Assembly: GCA_002389175.1 (NCBI GenBank) | Contig: DGNZ01000437.1 | Coordinates: 1-14,498, forward strand | Source: Rhodospirillaceae bacterium UBA4479 | GTDB taxonomy: Bacteria; Pseudomonadota; Alphaproteobacteria; Rhodospirillales; Casp-alpha2 | Length of the DNA stretch: 14,498 bases | Direction: 5' to 3' | Part shown: piece after piece, positions 8,053 to 14,498 of the stretch | Layout of the letters: each line of letters begins with the position of its first letter | Position numbering within the stretch: the first letter of the stretch is position 1 | The notes under the pieces: generated by a model | The model's input: only the letters and a program-made list of their open reading frames with translations | Told to the model about the DNA's origin: nothing | Database searches by the model: none | Position numbers and translations under genes: made by a program

Positions 8053-9615
8053 ATGCCATTTGGACGCATATACCGCATGATCGGTCTGCTCAGCGCATTT
8101 TTTGTGAGTGCCTGCGCATTGCCATATGCCTCGTCGGAACCACCCGGCGAATCTTTTGCGCGTCCCGCTGTCGCGGATGTGATCGTCGCTGGCTTCGATA
8201 ACATCTCGGACAAATATATCGAGAAGGTAACACTTAGCCGTATTGGCGTAGAGGGACTTCGCGGCCTAGGTGCCATCGACCCCGCGATATCATTACGAGA
8301 AGAAGGCGATGAAATCGTGCTCCGCGACGGTGGCGTTGAAATTGGTCGGATGCAATATCCTGCAGAAACTGACGTCCGAGCATGGGCGGCAGCTGTGGTT
8401 GCATTAACGGAAAAGGCGCGGGCCCATTCCAACGATGTCCGCAAAGCCTCCGCCGAGAAAATTTACGAAGCCATTTTCGATGGTGCACTGTCAGATCTGG
8501 ATATCTTCTCGCGCTACGCTGGCAGTGCTGAGGCCACACGCAATCGCGCTAAACGAGATGGCTTTGGCGGGCTCGGAATTCGTTTTCGAGTTGATCGTGG
8601 CGTCGCAATCGTGACCAAGGTCATCAAATCAACGCCTGCGGCTGAAAGCGGCCTGCGCCAAGGCGACCATATCATCAGTATAGATGGGGCTTACATCAGG
8701 GGCCTTAAAAGCCGCGAGATCACTAAATTGATCCGCGGACCAGTTCACACCAAAGTTCGCCTAAAATTATCCCGTACAGAGAGCGTTCAGCCATTCACTA
8801 TCGAAGTTGCACGCGCCCATATCGTGCCTGAAACGGTGACCACTAGGGTCAATGATGGCATCGCAATTATTCGTATCAGCAGTTTCAATCACGATACCGC
8901 AAATTCGGTTGAACGAGCGCTTGAAAAACTTGCAGATCCGAGCAGCCCGCCGATCATAGGGATCGTGTTGGATCTGCGAGGGAATCCGGGCGGGCTCCTC
9001 CGTCAATCGATCAAAGTCGCCGATTTGATGCTCACCCAGGGTGATATTTTGCGCACCGTGGGCCGTCATCCCGAGAGCTTGCATCACTATGAAGCTGGTG
9101 GGAACGACCTGGCATCAGGCCTCCCATTGGTCGTGCTGGTGGACGGTAAATCCGCCTCAGCAGCAGAAATTGTGGCCGCTGCGCTGCAAGATCGTGATCG
9201 CGCCGTTGTCGTCGGAACATCGTCATATGGCAAAGGCAGTGTACAAACCGTGATCCGATTGCCGAATGACGGTGAAATCACCCTTACATGGTCTCGCTTT
9301 GTGGCGCCGAGTGGGTATTACCTCCATGGGCTTGGTGTTGTGCCGACCGTTTGCACCAGTGGTAAAGAGAAATTATCGCAAGCCTCTGGCATCATTGAAG
9401 CCGCATTGGGGGGCGACGAACCTGGTTATTCTTCCATATGGCGGAAGCGGGCATTTTTGAATCAAAAAGAACGCCGGGGACTTCGCGAGAACTGCCCATC
9501 TGAAGCCCGCCGCGGCGGGCTGGACGTTGAAATTGCCAAACGATTGATCTTGGACGGTGCCGCACATCAAAAGGCGCTACGCCAAACCACCGCAACCGCC
9601 GAAGCGATCAACTAA
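8053..9615 (+). CDS. S41-family (CtpA/Prc-type) PDZ protease, probable lipoprotein
   Basis: A serine protease of the carboxyl-terminal-processing family, which trims or degrades envelope proteins by their C-terminal tails. The frame is open from a GTG at 7999, but I prefer ATG 8053 because AAGGG at 8041-8045 sits seven bases before it; this gives 520 residues. The new N-terminus is a short basic and hydrophobic signal ending in V-S-A-C, a good lipobox, so Cys21 would carry lipid. Counting from 8053: PDZ domain about 167-240; LDLRGNPGG at 306-314; catalytic Ser369 in SASAAE and Lys394 in YGKGSVQ, 25 residues apart as in Prc. The first 150 residues match nothing I recognise. It lies between rnr and rpmG, where relatives often carry a DUF983 or other small gene (from memory). 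Target unknown. Confidence 0.88.
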   Translation: MPFGRIYRMIGLLSAFFVSACALPYASSEPPGESFARPAVADVIVAGFDNISDKYIEKVTLSRIGVEGLRGLGAIDPAISLREEGDEIVLRDGGVEIGRMQYPAETDVRAWAAAVVALTEKARAHSNDVRKASAEKIYEAIFDGALSDLDIFSRYAGSAEATRNRAKRDGFGGLGIRFRVDRGVAIVTKVIKSTPAAESGLRQGDHIISIDGAYIRGLKSREITKLIRGPVHTKVRLKLSRTESVQPFTIEVARAHIVPETVTTRVNDGIAIIRISSFNHDTANSVERALEKLADPSSPPIIGIVLDLRGNPGGLLRQSIKVADLMLTQGDILRTVGRHPESLHHYEAGGNDLASGLPLVVLVDGKSASAAEIVAAALQDRDRAVVVGTSSYGKGSVQTVIRLPNDGEITLTWSRFVAPSGYYLHGLGVVPTVCTSGKEKLSQASGIIEAALGGDEPGYSSIWRKRAFLNQKERRGLRENCPSEARRGGLDVEIAKRLILDGAAHQKALRQTTATAEAIN

Positions 9616-9632
9616 ACATACCGCAAACCCAC

Positions 9633-9660
9633 TTGACTTGGTCAGCGCCATGAGTATTGT
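9633..9660 (+). promoter_or_regulatory. Candidate promoter of rpmG
   Basis: TTGACT (9633-9638) and TATTGT (9655-9660) are separated by 16 bases; they match the sigma-70 consensus at five and four of six positions. Transcription would begin about 43 bases before the rpmG start. It fits a strongly expressed ribosomal protein gene placed 94 bases after the protease gene. No experiment supports it here. Confidence 0.5.
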
Positions 9661-9709
9661 TCGCGCTCTCCATGTTTGGAACGTAATTTATTAATCGGGA
9701 CTAAGAGTA

Positions 9710-9877
9710 ATGGCCAAGCCAGCAACCGTTCAAATTCGGCTCGTGAGCACTGCAGATACTGGGTATTTCTATATTACCAAGAAAAATCCAAGAAACTTGA
9801 CTGAGAAGCTCCAGGTTCGCAAATATGACCCTGTTGTTCGCAAGCACGTCATGTTTAAGGAAGCTAAAATCAAGTAA
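9710..9877 (+). CDS. rpmG: 50S ribosomal protein L33
   Basis: A 55-residue large-subunit ribosomal protein located near the tRNA exit site. The sequence opens [18 protein letters not shown] and carries the family core [11 protein letters not shown]-x-x-R-K-Y-D-P and the ending K-E-A-K-I-K. No cysteine is present, so this is the zinc-independent form. GGGA at 9697-9700, nine bases upstream, is the likely ribosome site. The gene stands alone between its own promoter and terminator. Placement after topA and rnr and near divK is usual for alphaproteobacteria. Confidence 0.97.
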   Translation: MAKPATVQIRLVSTADTGYFYITKKNPRNLTEKLQVRKYDPVVRKHVMFKEAKIK

Positions 9878-9916
9878 TTGGTTGTTGTTTGGTCAGGATA
9901 CTGGCCTAAAATCTTT

Positions 9917-9945
9917 AACGCGCCCCTGAAAAGCGGCGCGTTTTT
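9917..9945 (+). terminator. Intrinsic terminator of rpmG
   Basis: AACGCGCC (9917-9924) pairs perfectly with GGCGCGTT (9935-9942) around a ten-base loop, and the stem runs into TTTTT (9941-9945). It lies 40 bases after the L33 stop codon. The opposite strand has no good T run after the stem, so it probably works mainly for rpmG. Confidence 0.85.
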
Positions 9946-9974
9946 GCTGTTTAGCATATTAGAATAATATTGAA

Positions 9975-9993
9975 GCGGGTTAGATCAAACCGC
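9975..9993 (-). terminator. Possible weak terminator of divK
   Basis: On the minus strand GCGG (9993-9990) pairs with CCGC (9978-9975), with two further T-A pairs inside after a mismatch. It is followed by TTCAATATTATT, a broken T run. It is 18 bases past the divK stop. The stem is short, so this is only a candidate. Confidence 0.3.
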
Positions 9994-10010
9994 ATCGCCA
10001 AATTAATAGA

Positions 10011-10379
10011 TTAATCAGGCAGGAACTTCTGAACGGTTTCCAAGAAGTGTGGGACAGAAATCGGCTTTGCGATATAACCTTCGCAGCCGCCTTCACGGAT
10101 TTTTTCTTCATCACCCTTCATGGCGAAAGCCGTCACGGCAATAACTGGAATATCCTTGAGATCATCGTCAGCCTTAATCATTTTGGTAACTTCAAGGCCC
10201 GAGATTTCTGGCAATTGAATATCCATCAAAATCAGATCGGGTGAATGTTCACGAACCAGTTTCAGCGCATCACGGCCATCAACCGTTTGAACAGTCTCGT
10301 AACCATGCGCTTGCAATAAATCGTTGAACAATTTCATGTTCAGATCGTTGTCTTCAACGATCAGAATTTTCTTGGCCAT
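10011..10379 (-). CDS. divK: Single-domain response regulator DivK
   Basis: A 122-residue receiver domain with no output domain. In Caulobacter and relatives DivK is phosphorylated by DivJ and PleC kinases and acts through DivL and CckA to lower CtrA activity, setting cell fate and division timing. All receiver landmarks are present: acidic pair Glu9-Asp10, phosphorylation site Asp53 in [11 protein letters not shown], Thr83 in VTAFAM, and Lys105 in AKPIS. The opening [18 protein letters not shown] is characteristic of DivK. GAGGA (10392-10388) stands eight bases before the ATG. It is convergent with rpmG and alone; pleD, its usual partner, is not beside it. The other cell-cycle proteins are not in this window, so the pathway role is inferred from the family. 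Confidence 0.92.
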   Translation of the reverse strand: MAKKILIVEDNDLNMKLFNDLLQAHGYETVQTVDGRDALKLVREHSPDLILMDIQLPEISGLEVTKMIKADDDLKDIPVIAVTAFAMKGDEEKIREGGCEGYIAKPISVPHFLETVQKFLPD

Positions 10380-10570
10380 TTAATATATCCTCGCCGCCGT
10401 AGCGGACAGGGAACGCCATCTACAACTGATGACTGACTTCCCCCGTTCTGGTTCGCAGAATGAGATATTCCAAAGATCAAGTCAAACTAAGGTGCGTCCA
10501 ACGCCGGACCTAATTTGACGCAGAAAAGGCTTTTCACACCCTATTCGGCAAGCGATCAATATAGGCGCTA
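10380..10570 (-). promoter_or_regulatory. divK upstream region: imperfect dyad and promoter candidates
   Basis: This non-coding stretch precedes divK. A 39-base imperfect inverted repeat occupies 10481-10519: GTCAAA (10481-10486) pairs with TTTGAC (10514-10519), GGT (10491-10493) with ACC (10508-10510), and GCGT (10494-10497) with ACGC (10501-10504). Two weak promoter candidates read towards divK: TATATT at 10563-10558 with TTGGGT 17 bases before it, and TTGACT at 10485-10480 with a poor -10 element. The first would give a leader of about 170 bases that includes the dyad. I cannot tell whether the dyad is an operator or an RNA hairpin. Confidence 0.3.
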
Positions 10571-10666
10571 TCAATGGGGGACCCAAACCACATTCAGGTT
10601 TACACCCATCGCTGCCGTCATGGCCATTAAAGTCAACGCTAAGCAAAAAGCTTTAAAATTGGTCAT
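10571..10666 (-). CDS. Possible 31-residue small membrane peptide
   Basis: Not recognised as any family. A short frame gives a 31-residue peptide starting MTNFKAFCLALTLMAMTAA and ending in NLNVVWVPH, so it has one lysine, then about 16 hydrophobic residues, as in a signal peptide or single membrane helix. AGGA (10677-10674) lies seven bases before the ATG at 10666, ideal spacing. An earlier overlapping ATG at 10670 is only three bases from AGGA and gives five codons. The frame ends in TGA followed by TAG. It sits alone in the 414-base gap between the CRP-type regulator and divK, all on the minus strand. It may be a real small protein, a leader peptide, a remnant of a secreted protein, or chance. 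Confidence 0.35.
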   Translation of the reverse strand: MTNFKAFCLALTLMAMTAAMGVNLNVVWVPH

Positions 10667-10793
10667 CCATGTTTCCTTTGCTTTCTTGCATCGGCGCCCA
10701 GGGATACACAGAACTTAGACCAAATCATGTCGACAGGATGTGATGATGCTCACGGGTGGAATAATCGGAAAAACAATGCACGCAGACAGTTTT
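10667..10793 (-). other. Spacer downstream of the CRP-type gene
   Basis: No gene seen. Next to the regulator's stop codon AAAAAC (10769-10774) and GTTTTT (10789-10794) could pair as a weak AT-rich terminator stem with a 14-base loop. The rest holds the ribosome site of the possible small peptide and no clear promoter. Confidence 0.3.
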
Positions 10794-11510
10794 TTACTCG
10801 CCGAGAACTTCCTCGACCATCTCGCGCAATTTGGCGAGGTCTTTAATCAGCAAGCCACTTTTTTTGCGTTCGACAATATTTTTGCGAGCTAAATCGCTAA
10901 GAACGCGCGCCACTGTTTCACGTGTGGTTGATACCCTACTTGCGATATCACCATGAACCGGGATTGGACGGATTTCAGCCTGGTTTTCACCAATTAGGCC
11001 ACTTCGTGCCTGGCGTAACAAATCTGCCTGCACCCTGTTGTTTGCAGCCAGTGTACTCAAATCCATGATTCGGTCAGTAGAGTTTCTGATAATGCCTGCC
11101 AAGGCGCGCAACACCCGGAATGCAATCTCGGGATTGCTTTGCAGCAGCTTGATAAAACGGTCTTGGGGTAATGCTGCGATCAAGCTACTTTCCAACGACA
11201 TCACGCTGGCGGATCTCGGTTGGCCATCAAGTGCTGATAGCTCGCCAAAATGACTTCCATGATCAAGGTCTTCGAGGGTTATTTCTTTCCCCGCCAAAGA
11301 ATAATTGACGATCCGAACACGTCCATCGACCACAAAATAAACGTCGGTTGAATCACTCTGGCGATCAATGATTTGCTCATGATCGGTATAGCGCCGCCAA
11401 GAACAGGCCTTTTCCATATCGGCCAAATCTTCAGCACTCACTCCATCTAATATTCGAATTTCAGCCAATGAAGCTGCATCGTTCCCTGACACGTCTACCC
11501 CCGAGCACAA
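10794..11510 (-). CDS. CRP/FNR-family transcription regulator, CRP-like
   Basis: A 238-residue DNA-binding regulator with an N-terminal cyclic-nucleotide-binding barrel (about 17-135), a dimerisation helix, and a C-terminal winged helix (about 165-230). The phosphate-binding cassette is intact: Phe88-Gly-Glu90-Leu and Pro98-Arg99-Ser100-Ala, matching Glu72, Arg82 and Ser83 of E. coli CRP; Ser144-Thr145 correspond to Thr127-Ser128 of the dimer helix. The recognition helix carries Arg197-Glu198 and Arg202, as in CRP, so a TGTGA-like half-site is expected. There is no FNR cysteine cluster (only Cys2 and Cys36), so oxygen sensing by iron-sulphur is unlikely. The start is uncertain: TTG at 11510 has a poor ribosome site, while GTG at 11492 has GGGGG five bases upstream and would remove six residues. 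Divergent from the glycosyltransferase gene, whose promoter it might control. Confidence 0.88.
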   Translation of the reverse strand: MCSGVDVSGNDAASLAEIRILDGVSAEDLADMEKACSWRRYTDHEQIIDRQSDSTDVYFVVDGRVRIVNYSLAGKEITLEDLDHGSHFGELSALDGQPRSASVMSLESSLIAALPQDRFIKLLQSNPEIAFRVLRALAGIIRNSTDRIMDLSTLAANNRVQADLLRQARSGLIGENQAEIRPIPVHGDIASRVSTTRETVARVLSDLARKNIVERKKSGLLIKDLAKLREMVEEVLGE

Positions 11511-11675
11511 ACTTAAACGCCAACTTCACGCTGGCACATTTTGGTCATAGTACCGGGAAAGTGAGCGCATTGCGAGTGTCAGATTAAACCGTTCAACGAC
11601 ATAGCTAACGCGCGCTAAAGCTTGCGGCAAAATCATTGTGTGATCTAAGGTGCCGGAACCATACAGGATGAATTG

Positions 11676-12695
11676 ATGCCGAAAACTCAACCACCCAAAG
11701 ACCAAAGCGCGAATGAAAACATAGCGATTGTGGTGCCGTGCTATAAAGAACGGGACCAAATTATAGATGTATTGTCGAACATAGGTCCGATCGCGCGATG
11801 GATTTTCGTGGTTGATGACGCGTGCCCAGATAACACGGGGGATTTTGTCGAAGCGAATATCAATGATCCGCGTGTCGTCGTCAGTCGGAACAAAAAAAAC
11901 ATGGGGGTCGGCGGCACGACGCTTGCAGGCTACCGACAAGCGATTAACGCAGGTGCGGATATCATCGTCAAACTGGATGGTGACGGCCAGATGGACCCTG
12001 CCCTCATCCCACAAATCATTGCACCGATCCAAGCTGGCCAAGCCGACTATTCAAAGGGAAACCGCTTGCATAGAGCCGATGCCGCACGAGGCATGCCGTT
12101 TATTAGGCTTTTTGGGAATATCGCGTTGACGTTCATGTCTAAGGTTTCCAGTGGGTATTGGACGATCATGGATCCGACGAATGGCTTTACGGCCATTCAT
12201 GCCCGAGTGGCCAAGGAACTAGTCGATCAGGATATTGCGAACGGCTATTTCTTTGAATCAGATTTGTTGTTCCGATTGGGTGGCCTGAACGCCGTGGTTC
12301 AAGATGTCCCGATGCAGGCAAAATACGGCGATGAAGAAAGCAGTTTGAGTATCCGGCGTGTATTCTTGAGTTTTTTAACTGGGCATATCTGCAACGCCTA
12401 TCGGCGCATTTTTGACACCTATTTTATTCGCGACCCCGGCATCACAACGCTAGAGCTTGTTTTTGGCAAATTGCTCTTACTCTTTGGCATTGTATTCGGA
12501 AGTTATCATTGGTGGCGCAGCGTAGAGACCGGCATTCCCGCAACGGCAGGGACCGTCATTTTAGCAGCTGTCCCCGTGATTCTAGGCGTGCAATTTATTT
12601 TAGCATTCATCAGCTCAGATATTCGACGCGTTCCAACGACACCCATTCATCCGTCATTGCCGCCATTAAACGGCGCGATCACTAAAGTGGAATAA
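11676..12695 (+). CDS. Family 2 glycosyltransferase, polyprenyl-phosphate (DPM1/GtrB-like) type
   Basis: Probably moves a sugar from a nucleotide donor to a polyprenyl phosphate at the inner membrane, giving a lipid-linked sugar for envelope glycans. I start at ATG 11676 (339 residues); a TTG directly before it is in frame, but AGGA at 11665-11668 is seven bases from the ATG. The GT-A fold covers about residues 15-230, with IVVPCYKE at 18-25, the VVDDACPDNTG nucleotide site (Asp47-Asp48), and the metal-binding LDGDGQMDP around 100-108. Two membrane helices follow at about 258-277 and 287-313, the arrangement seen in GtrB and ArnC relatives. Sugar and acceptor cannot be read. Its end overlaps the convergent transferase gene by 14 bases. 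Confidence 0.85.
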   Translation: MPKTQPPKDQSANENIAIVVPCYKERDQIIDVLSNIGPIARWIFVVDDACPDNTGDFVEANINDPRVVVSRNKKNMGVGGTTLAGYRQAINAGADIIVKLDGDGQMDPALIPQIIAPIQAGQADYSKGNRLHRADAARGMPFIRLFGNIALTFMSKVSSGYWTIMDPTNGFTAIHARVAKELVDQDIANGYFFESDLLFRLGGLNAVVQDVPMQAKYGDEESSLSIRRVFLSFLTGHICNAYRRIFDTYFIRDPGITTLELVFGKLLLLFGIVFGSYHWWRSVETGIPATAGTVILAAVPVILGVQFILAFISSDIRRVPTTPIHPSLPPLNGAITKVE

Positions 12696-14226
12696 ACACA
12701 CCACCGCGTCGCGGATCTGCGGCACCTGTCACAATTCCGCGTTGGCTGCGCTGAATGGCATGGACACCGCCAAAGAACATATTAGGGGCGGGCCACGTTT
12801 TCGAATCTATATAATCGTCCTTTAATGCTTTGAGCGTTTCACTTGGGAAGTCTGGTTCCACATCAAGCTTACCTCCTTCCAAATGAAGGCGCGGTGCCAA
12901 GACCGCATCAGATAAATTCATATCGAAAAAAGCCATATTGGCGATAAATTGCGTGACTGCCGATCGTATCCGGTTGGAGCCACCAGACCCGAACCCGATC
13001 ACGTCCCCATCCGGTGAAACCATAACACCAGGTGACATCATCGAAGACATCCGTGTGTTCAGCGGCCAGTTAAAAAAGCCCGCCGCGTTTAAATCTTCTT
13101 CACCCAGCATATTGTTGAGCATGATCCCTGTCCCCGGAATGATCGCACCACACCCCTCCCCATTAGAGACCGTCATCGCTGCTACGTTCCCGTCATTGTC
13201 CGCAACACTGATATGCGTGGTGCCGCGATGCGCAGGTGGATGGCCCGCAACTTCATGCAAAATTTCAGCACCCTCAATTGGGTTGAGATCAATGCCACTT
13301 TTAACCCGGGCGGCATTACATTCGTCCATAATCGACACCATTGCTCGCACATGCTCCACCGTGCCGAACGACATATCTTTTCGATCCGTTTTATCGAGCA
13401 TCGAAAGTGCCAGCATGATCAACGCGCCGCCAATGGCAGGGGTTGGATTGATTGATATCCGATGGTTGTTCATAACCGACGAGATGGGATCGCGATGAAT
13501 AACGTTGTAACGAGCCAGATCAGCTTTGTTGATTGAGCATCCAGTAAACGCACCGATTTGGTCTGCTATTTCACCTTTGTAGAACAGACTGGGGCCTTCT
13601 ATGGCGAGGACCTCTAGGAAATCACCTAATTCTGGGGCTCTGAACGTATCGCCAACTATCTTAATTTTAGTGTCATCATCGTCTGAAATTTTCCGGCAGT
13701 ATTGTCGCCGGCTTTCTTGCGTTTCAGTATAAATGGGCTCAACCACCGTAAGCAGATACGCCTGAAAGTCATTGATGGGCAGACCGGACTTAGCCAAGCG
13801 TACTGCTGGTTTGACAATCTCCGACATCGGCAGACGGCCCAAATGTTTATGAATGTCGAAAATGCCTGCGACGGCCCCCGGTGTGGCGACCGAACCCAAA
13901 CCGATATGAAACTCTTGTTGAGCTGTTCCGAAATCCGCAGTGATCGCATGAAAATCAACATCATCTGGTGACGATGACGTGCTCGGCGTCTGGGTAAAGA
14001 AATCAAAAATTCGAGTCGGTTTTCCAGGCACCTGTGCCATTAAAAAACCGCCCCCGCCCAATGATGCCAATACAGGTTCCGCAACACACGCCGCCAAGAA
14101 TCCCGCAATCGCCGCATCAAATGCGTTCCCGCCAGCATCAAGAATTTCTACTGCAGCTTTTGCAGTCTCTTCATGACCTGCGGCAACCCCGGCAAAAGAG
14201 TGTGTTTCTTTTGTCATATCATTCAT
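12682..14226 (-). CDS. Gamma-glutamyltransferase-like Ntn hydrolase, cytoplasmic
   Basis: A 514-residue member of the gamma-glutamyltransferase superfamily, made as a precursor that cuts itself to expose a threonine nucleophile. The cut is expected before Thr336 in RGTTHIS; SVADNDGNVAAMT follows, as in the E. coli enzyme, with NNMLGEEDLN at 371-380 and the oxyanion-hole region GSGGSNRIRS at 413-422. Two departures from the classical enzyme: no signal peptide, so it should stay in the cytoplasm; and the position of E. coli Arg114, which holds the glutamyl carboxylate, appears to be Phe77 (FDFFTQTP against DFREMAP). It is therefore better named GGT-like than glutathione hydrolase; an acylase or other amidase role is possible. 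AAGGG (14243-14239) is 12 bases before ATG 14226, rather far. It follows a HAD phosphatase gene by 33 bases, probably in one operon. Confidence 0.85.
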   Translation of the reverse strand: MNDMTKETHSFAGVAAGHEETAKAAVEILDAGGNAFDAAIAGFLAACVAEPVLASLGGGGFLMAQVPGKPTRIFDFFTQTPSTSSSPDDVDFHAITADFGTAQQEFHIGLGSVATPGAVAGIFDIHKHLGRLPMSEIVKPAVRLAKSGLPINDFQAYLLTVVEPIYTETQESRRQYCRKISDDDDTKIKIVGDTFRAPELGDFLEVLAIEGPSLFYKGEIADQIGAFTGCSINKADLARYNVIHRDPISSVMNNHRISINPTPAIGGALIMLALSMLDKTDRKDMSFGTVEHVRAMVSIMDECNAARVKSGIDLNPIEGAEILHEVAGHPPAHRGTTHISVADNDGNVAAMTVSNGEGCGAIIPGTGIMLNNMLGEEDLNAAGFFNWPLNTRMSSMMSPGVMVSPDGDVIGFGSGGSNRIRSAVTQFIANMAFFDMNLSDAVLAPRLHLEGGKLDVEPDFPSETLKALKDDYIDSKTWPAPNMFFGGVHAIQRSQRGIVTGAADPRRGGVFIPL

Positions 14227-14259
14227 TAACGCAATTCGCCCTTAGCCATCAAAAGCGCC

Positions 14260-14498
14260 TTAAATTGCCGGAACGATGTAATTAGGCACGATCTCAGAGT
14301 CGGTTATGCACGCCATATGATCAAGATCGCGCATCACCCCATGGCTTGTAACAAGGCAGGTTTTAAACCCCGCCGCAGCCCCCCCTAGAATATCTGTGTG
14401 CAAGGTATCACCGACCATCAGCACCCGATCACGCGACACATTGCGCCCTATTGATTTGGCAACAGCATCAAAGGCATTTTCGAACGGCTTGCCAAAAA
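14260..14498 (-). CDS. HAD-IIA (NagD-like) phosphatase, C-terminal part only
   Basis: The last 78 residues of a HAD-superfamily hydrolase whose start lies beyond the window. Read on the minus strand, it begins FGKPFENAFDA, which carries the motif III lysine (Gly-Lys-Pro), and continues to motif IV, MVGDTLHTDILGGAAAG, with the Mg2+-binding Gly-Asp-Thr and downstream Thr-Asp. LVTSHG follows. This is the pattern of class IIA phosphatases such as NagD, which act on phosphorylated sugars, nucleotides or pyridoxal phosphate; the substrate cannot be set from this part, and the nucleophile and cap are not visible. It stops at 14260, 33 bases before the transferase-like gene on the same strand, so the two are likely co-transcribed. 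Confidence 0.85.
   Translation of the reverse strand, partial: FGKPFENAFDAVAKSIGRNVSRDRVLMVGDTLHTDILGGAAAGFKTCLVTSHGVMRDLDHMACITDSEIVPNYIVPAI

Noticed and set aside
10515..10718. 67-codon plus-strand frame in the divK upstream gap
   Set aside because: No ribosome site and no recognisable features; it runs antisense to the better-supported small peptide.
11526..12041. 171-codon minus-strand frame over the start of the glycosyltransferase
   Set aside because: It is antisense to a well-supported GT2 domain, resembles no family, and has no ribosome site; it is a shadow of codon bias in the real gene.
12938..13498. 186-codon plus-strand frame inside the GGT-like gene
   Set aside because: It lies fully antisense to conserved GGT motifs, including the Thr336 region; no domain is recognisable.
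1..14498. Mobile element, defence island, CRISPR array or biosynthetic cluster
   Set aside because: No transposase, integrase, toxin-antitoxin, repeat-spacer pattern or synthase is present; the gene content is core chromosome.

Overview
The window reads as an ordinary chromosomal segment of an alphaproteobacterium, most likely of the Rhodospirillales type. The reasons are a DivK-type single-domain receiver, a zinc-free 55-residue L33, a lysine-tailed TopA, and the gene order dprA-topA-rnr-(one gene)-rpmG-divK. From general knowledge this order resembles the conserved plsY-dprA-topA-rnr-x-rpmG-pleD-divK neighbourhood of that class. Base composition looks close to 50% GC, and I see no phage, transposon, CRISPR or tRNA sequence.

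Plus strand, 30-9877. A 14-helix DHA2 drug exporter begins with TTG just after the last codons of another gene. It is followed by the DNA-processing protein DprA, topoisomerase I, RNase R, a lipoprotein-type S41 processing protease with a PDZ domain, and ribosomal protein L33 with its own promoter and a strong intrinsic terminator. Topoisomerase I is best started at 3016; the longer reading frame begins 135 bases too early. The protease is best started at 8053. DprA, TopA and RNase R act in DNA uptake or recombination, supercoil relaxation and RNA decay; they are probably kept together by shared transcription more than by a shared pathway.

Minus strand, 10011-11510. divK points towards rpmG. 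Upstream is a gene-poor stretch of 414 bases with a possible 31-residue membrane peptide and an imperfect dyad, then a CRP-type transcription factor that keeps the residues used to bind cyclic nucleotide.

Right end, 11676-14498. A membrane-anchored family 2 glycosyltransferase of the polyprenyl-phosphate type (plus strand) overlaps tail to tail by 14 bases with a cytoplasmic gamma-glutamyltransferase-like protein (minus strand). The latter follows, probably in one operon, a HAD-IIA phosphatase whose start lies beyond the window.

I found no convincing evidence of a new multi-gene system. The items most worth a second look are the 31-residue peptide gene and the dyad upstream of divK, the transferase-like protein that lacks the usual glutamate-binding arginine, and the perfect palindrome and possible leaderless promoter before topA.
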